Shown here: positions 12,635 to 12,774 of the stretch, piece by piece
Numbering within the stretch: position 1 is the first letter of the stretch
Layout of the letters: each line of letters opens with the position of its first letter
From: Actinomycetota bacterium
GTDB lineage: Bacteria > Actinomycetota > Actinomycetes > Streptosporangiales > Streptosporangiaceae
Direction of reading: 5' to 3'
Length of the DNA stretch: 12,774 nt
Assembly (NCBI GenBank): GCA_003242605.1
Contig: QGUZ01000128.1
Location: 1 to 12,774 of the forward strand
Made by a program: the position numbers and the translations under genes
Notes under the pieces: generated by a model
The model's input: only the letters and a program-made list of their open reading frames with translations
Databases searched by the model: none
What the model was told of the DNA's origin: nothing

Positions 12635-12774
12635 GGGGGTGGGGGTGGGGCGGGGGGGGGGGGCCCCCCCCCCCGCCCCCCCGCCCGGGGCGGGGGGGGG
12701 GCCGCCGGGGGCGGCGGGCGGCCGGGAGGAGGACCGGCGGGGGCGGGGGCGGGCGGGGGGGGGCTCTTCTACAA
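12635..12774. other. Corrupted G/C homopolymer tract at contig end
   Basis: Long runs of G interrupted by single T, C or A, then a run of 13 C, then G runs again; the final bases CTCTTCTACAA are the only normal-looking ones. It breaks the CGNR reading frame abruptly. The pattern is typical of low-quality read ends and poly-G artefacts at an assembly edge, not of a natural sequence, so nothing is annotated in it. Confidence 0.75.

Noticed and set aside
12640..12720. Poly-G/poly-C inverted repeat as a hairpin, G-quadruplex or terminator
   Set aside because: The tract looks like a sequencing artefact at a contig end and cuts through a coding region.
1..12774. CRISPR arrays, tRNA or rRNA genes, insertion sequences, prophage genes
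   Set aside because: Read on both strands, no regularly spaced repeat array, no tRNA-like or rRNA-like sequence, and no transposase, integrase or phage-type protein was found.

Overview
The window is very GC-rich DNA with codon use typical of actinomycetes. A partial cobF, an F420-type LLM oxidoreductase, a CGNR-type regulator end and two SpoIIE-type phosphatases fit an actinobacterium, probably of the Streptosporangiales/Thermomonosporaceae kind. That assignment is inference; no rRNA or marker gene is present. Both ends are partial. The last ~140 bases are an almost pure G/C tract that looks like a degraded contig end.

Left part (1-5700, + strand): the 3' end of cobF (precorrin-6A synthase) comes first, then a one-helix membrane-anchored protein whose stop codon lies inside the Shine-Dalgarno sequence of a DUF421/YetF membrane protein. 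Two SpoIIE/PP2C-type serine phosphatases follow. One is anchored by N-terminal membrane helices. The other has a GAF-PAS-linker-GAF-phosphatase layout, with a linker built from a 12-bp tandem repeat. A strong hairpin follows the second phosphatase.

Middle (5700-7000): about 580 bp holds no convincing gene but has regulatory-looking structure: four GTTCGA copies including a LexA-like box, a perfect 15-bp palindrome, and a good Shine-Dalgarno in front of a 31-codon reading frame. Next is a minus-strand gene for a small three-helix membrane protein, with a visibly AT-richer upstream region carrying repeated CGAATCCGAA motifs.

Right part (7000-12640, - strand): a protocatechuate 4,5-cleavage (meta-cleavage) gene cluster read right to left as ligJ, ligI, ligA, ligB, ligC, then an LLM-family flavin/F420 oxidoreductase. 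LigAB opens the protocatechuate ring, LigC oxidises the semialdehyde to 2-pyrone-4,6-dicarboxylate (PDC), LigI hydrolyses PDC to 4-oxalomesaconate (OMA), and LigJ hydrates OMA. The aldolase (LigK) and tautomerase (LigU) are not in the window. ligJ-ligI-ligA-ligB are packed with 0-3 nt gaps, while two strong hairpins separate ligB from ligC. Upstream of ligJ are a perfect TTCCGC-N3-GCGGAA palindrome of the same type as the one near 6.0 kb, further half-sites, and a triple GTTGRCA repeat. Upstream again is the C-terminal end of a CGNR zinc-finger protein that runs into the corrupted contig end.

The main points of interest are the catabolic operon with its added LLM oxidoreductase, the pair of matching palindromes, and the hairpins inside the operon.
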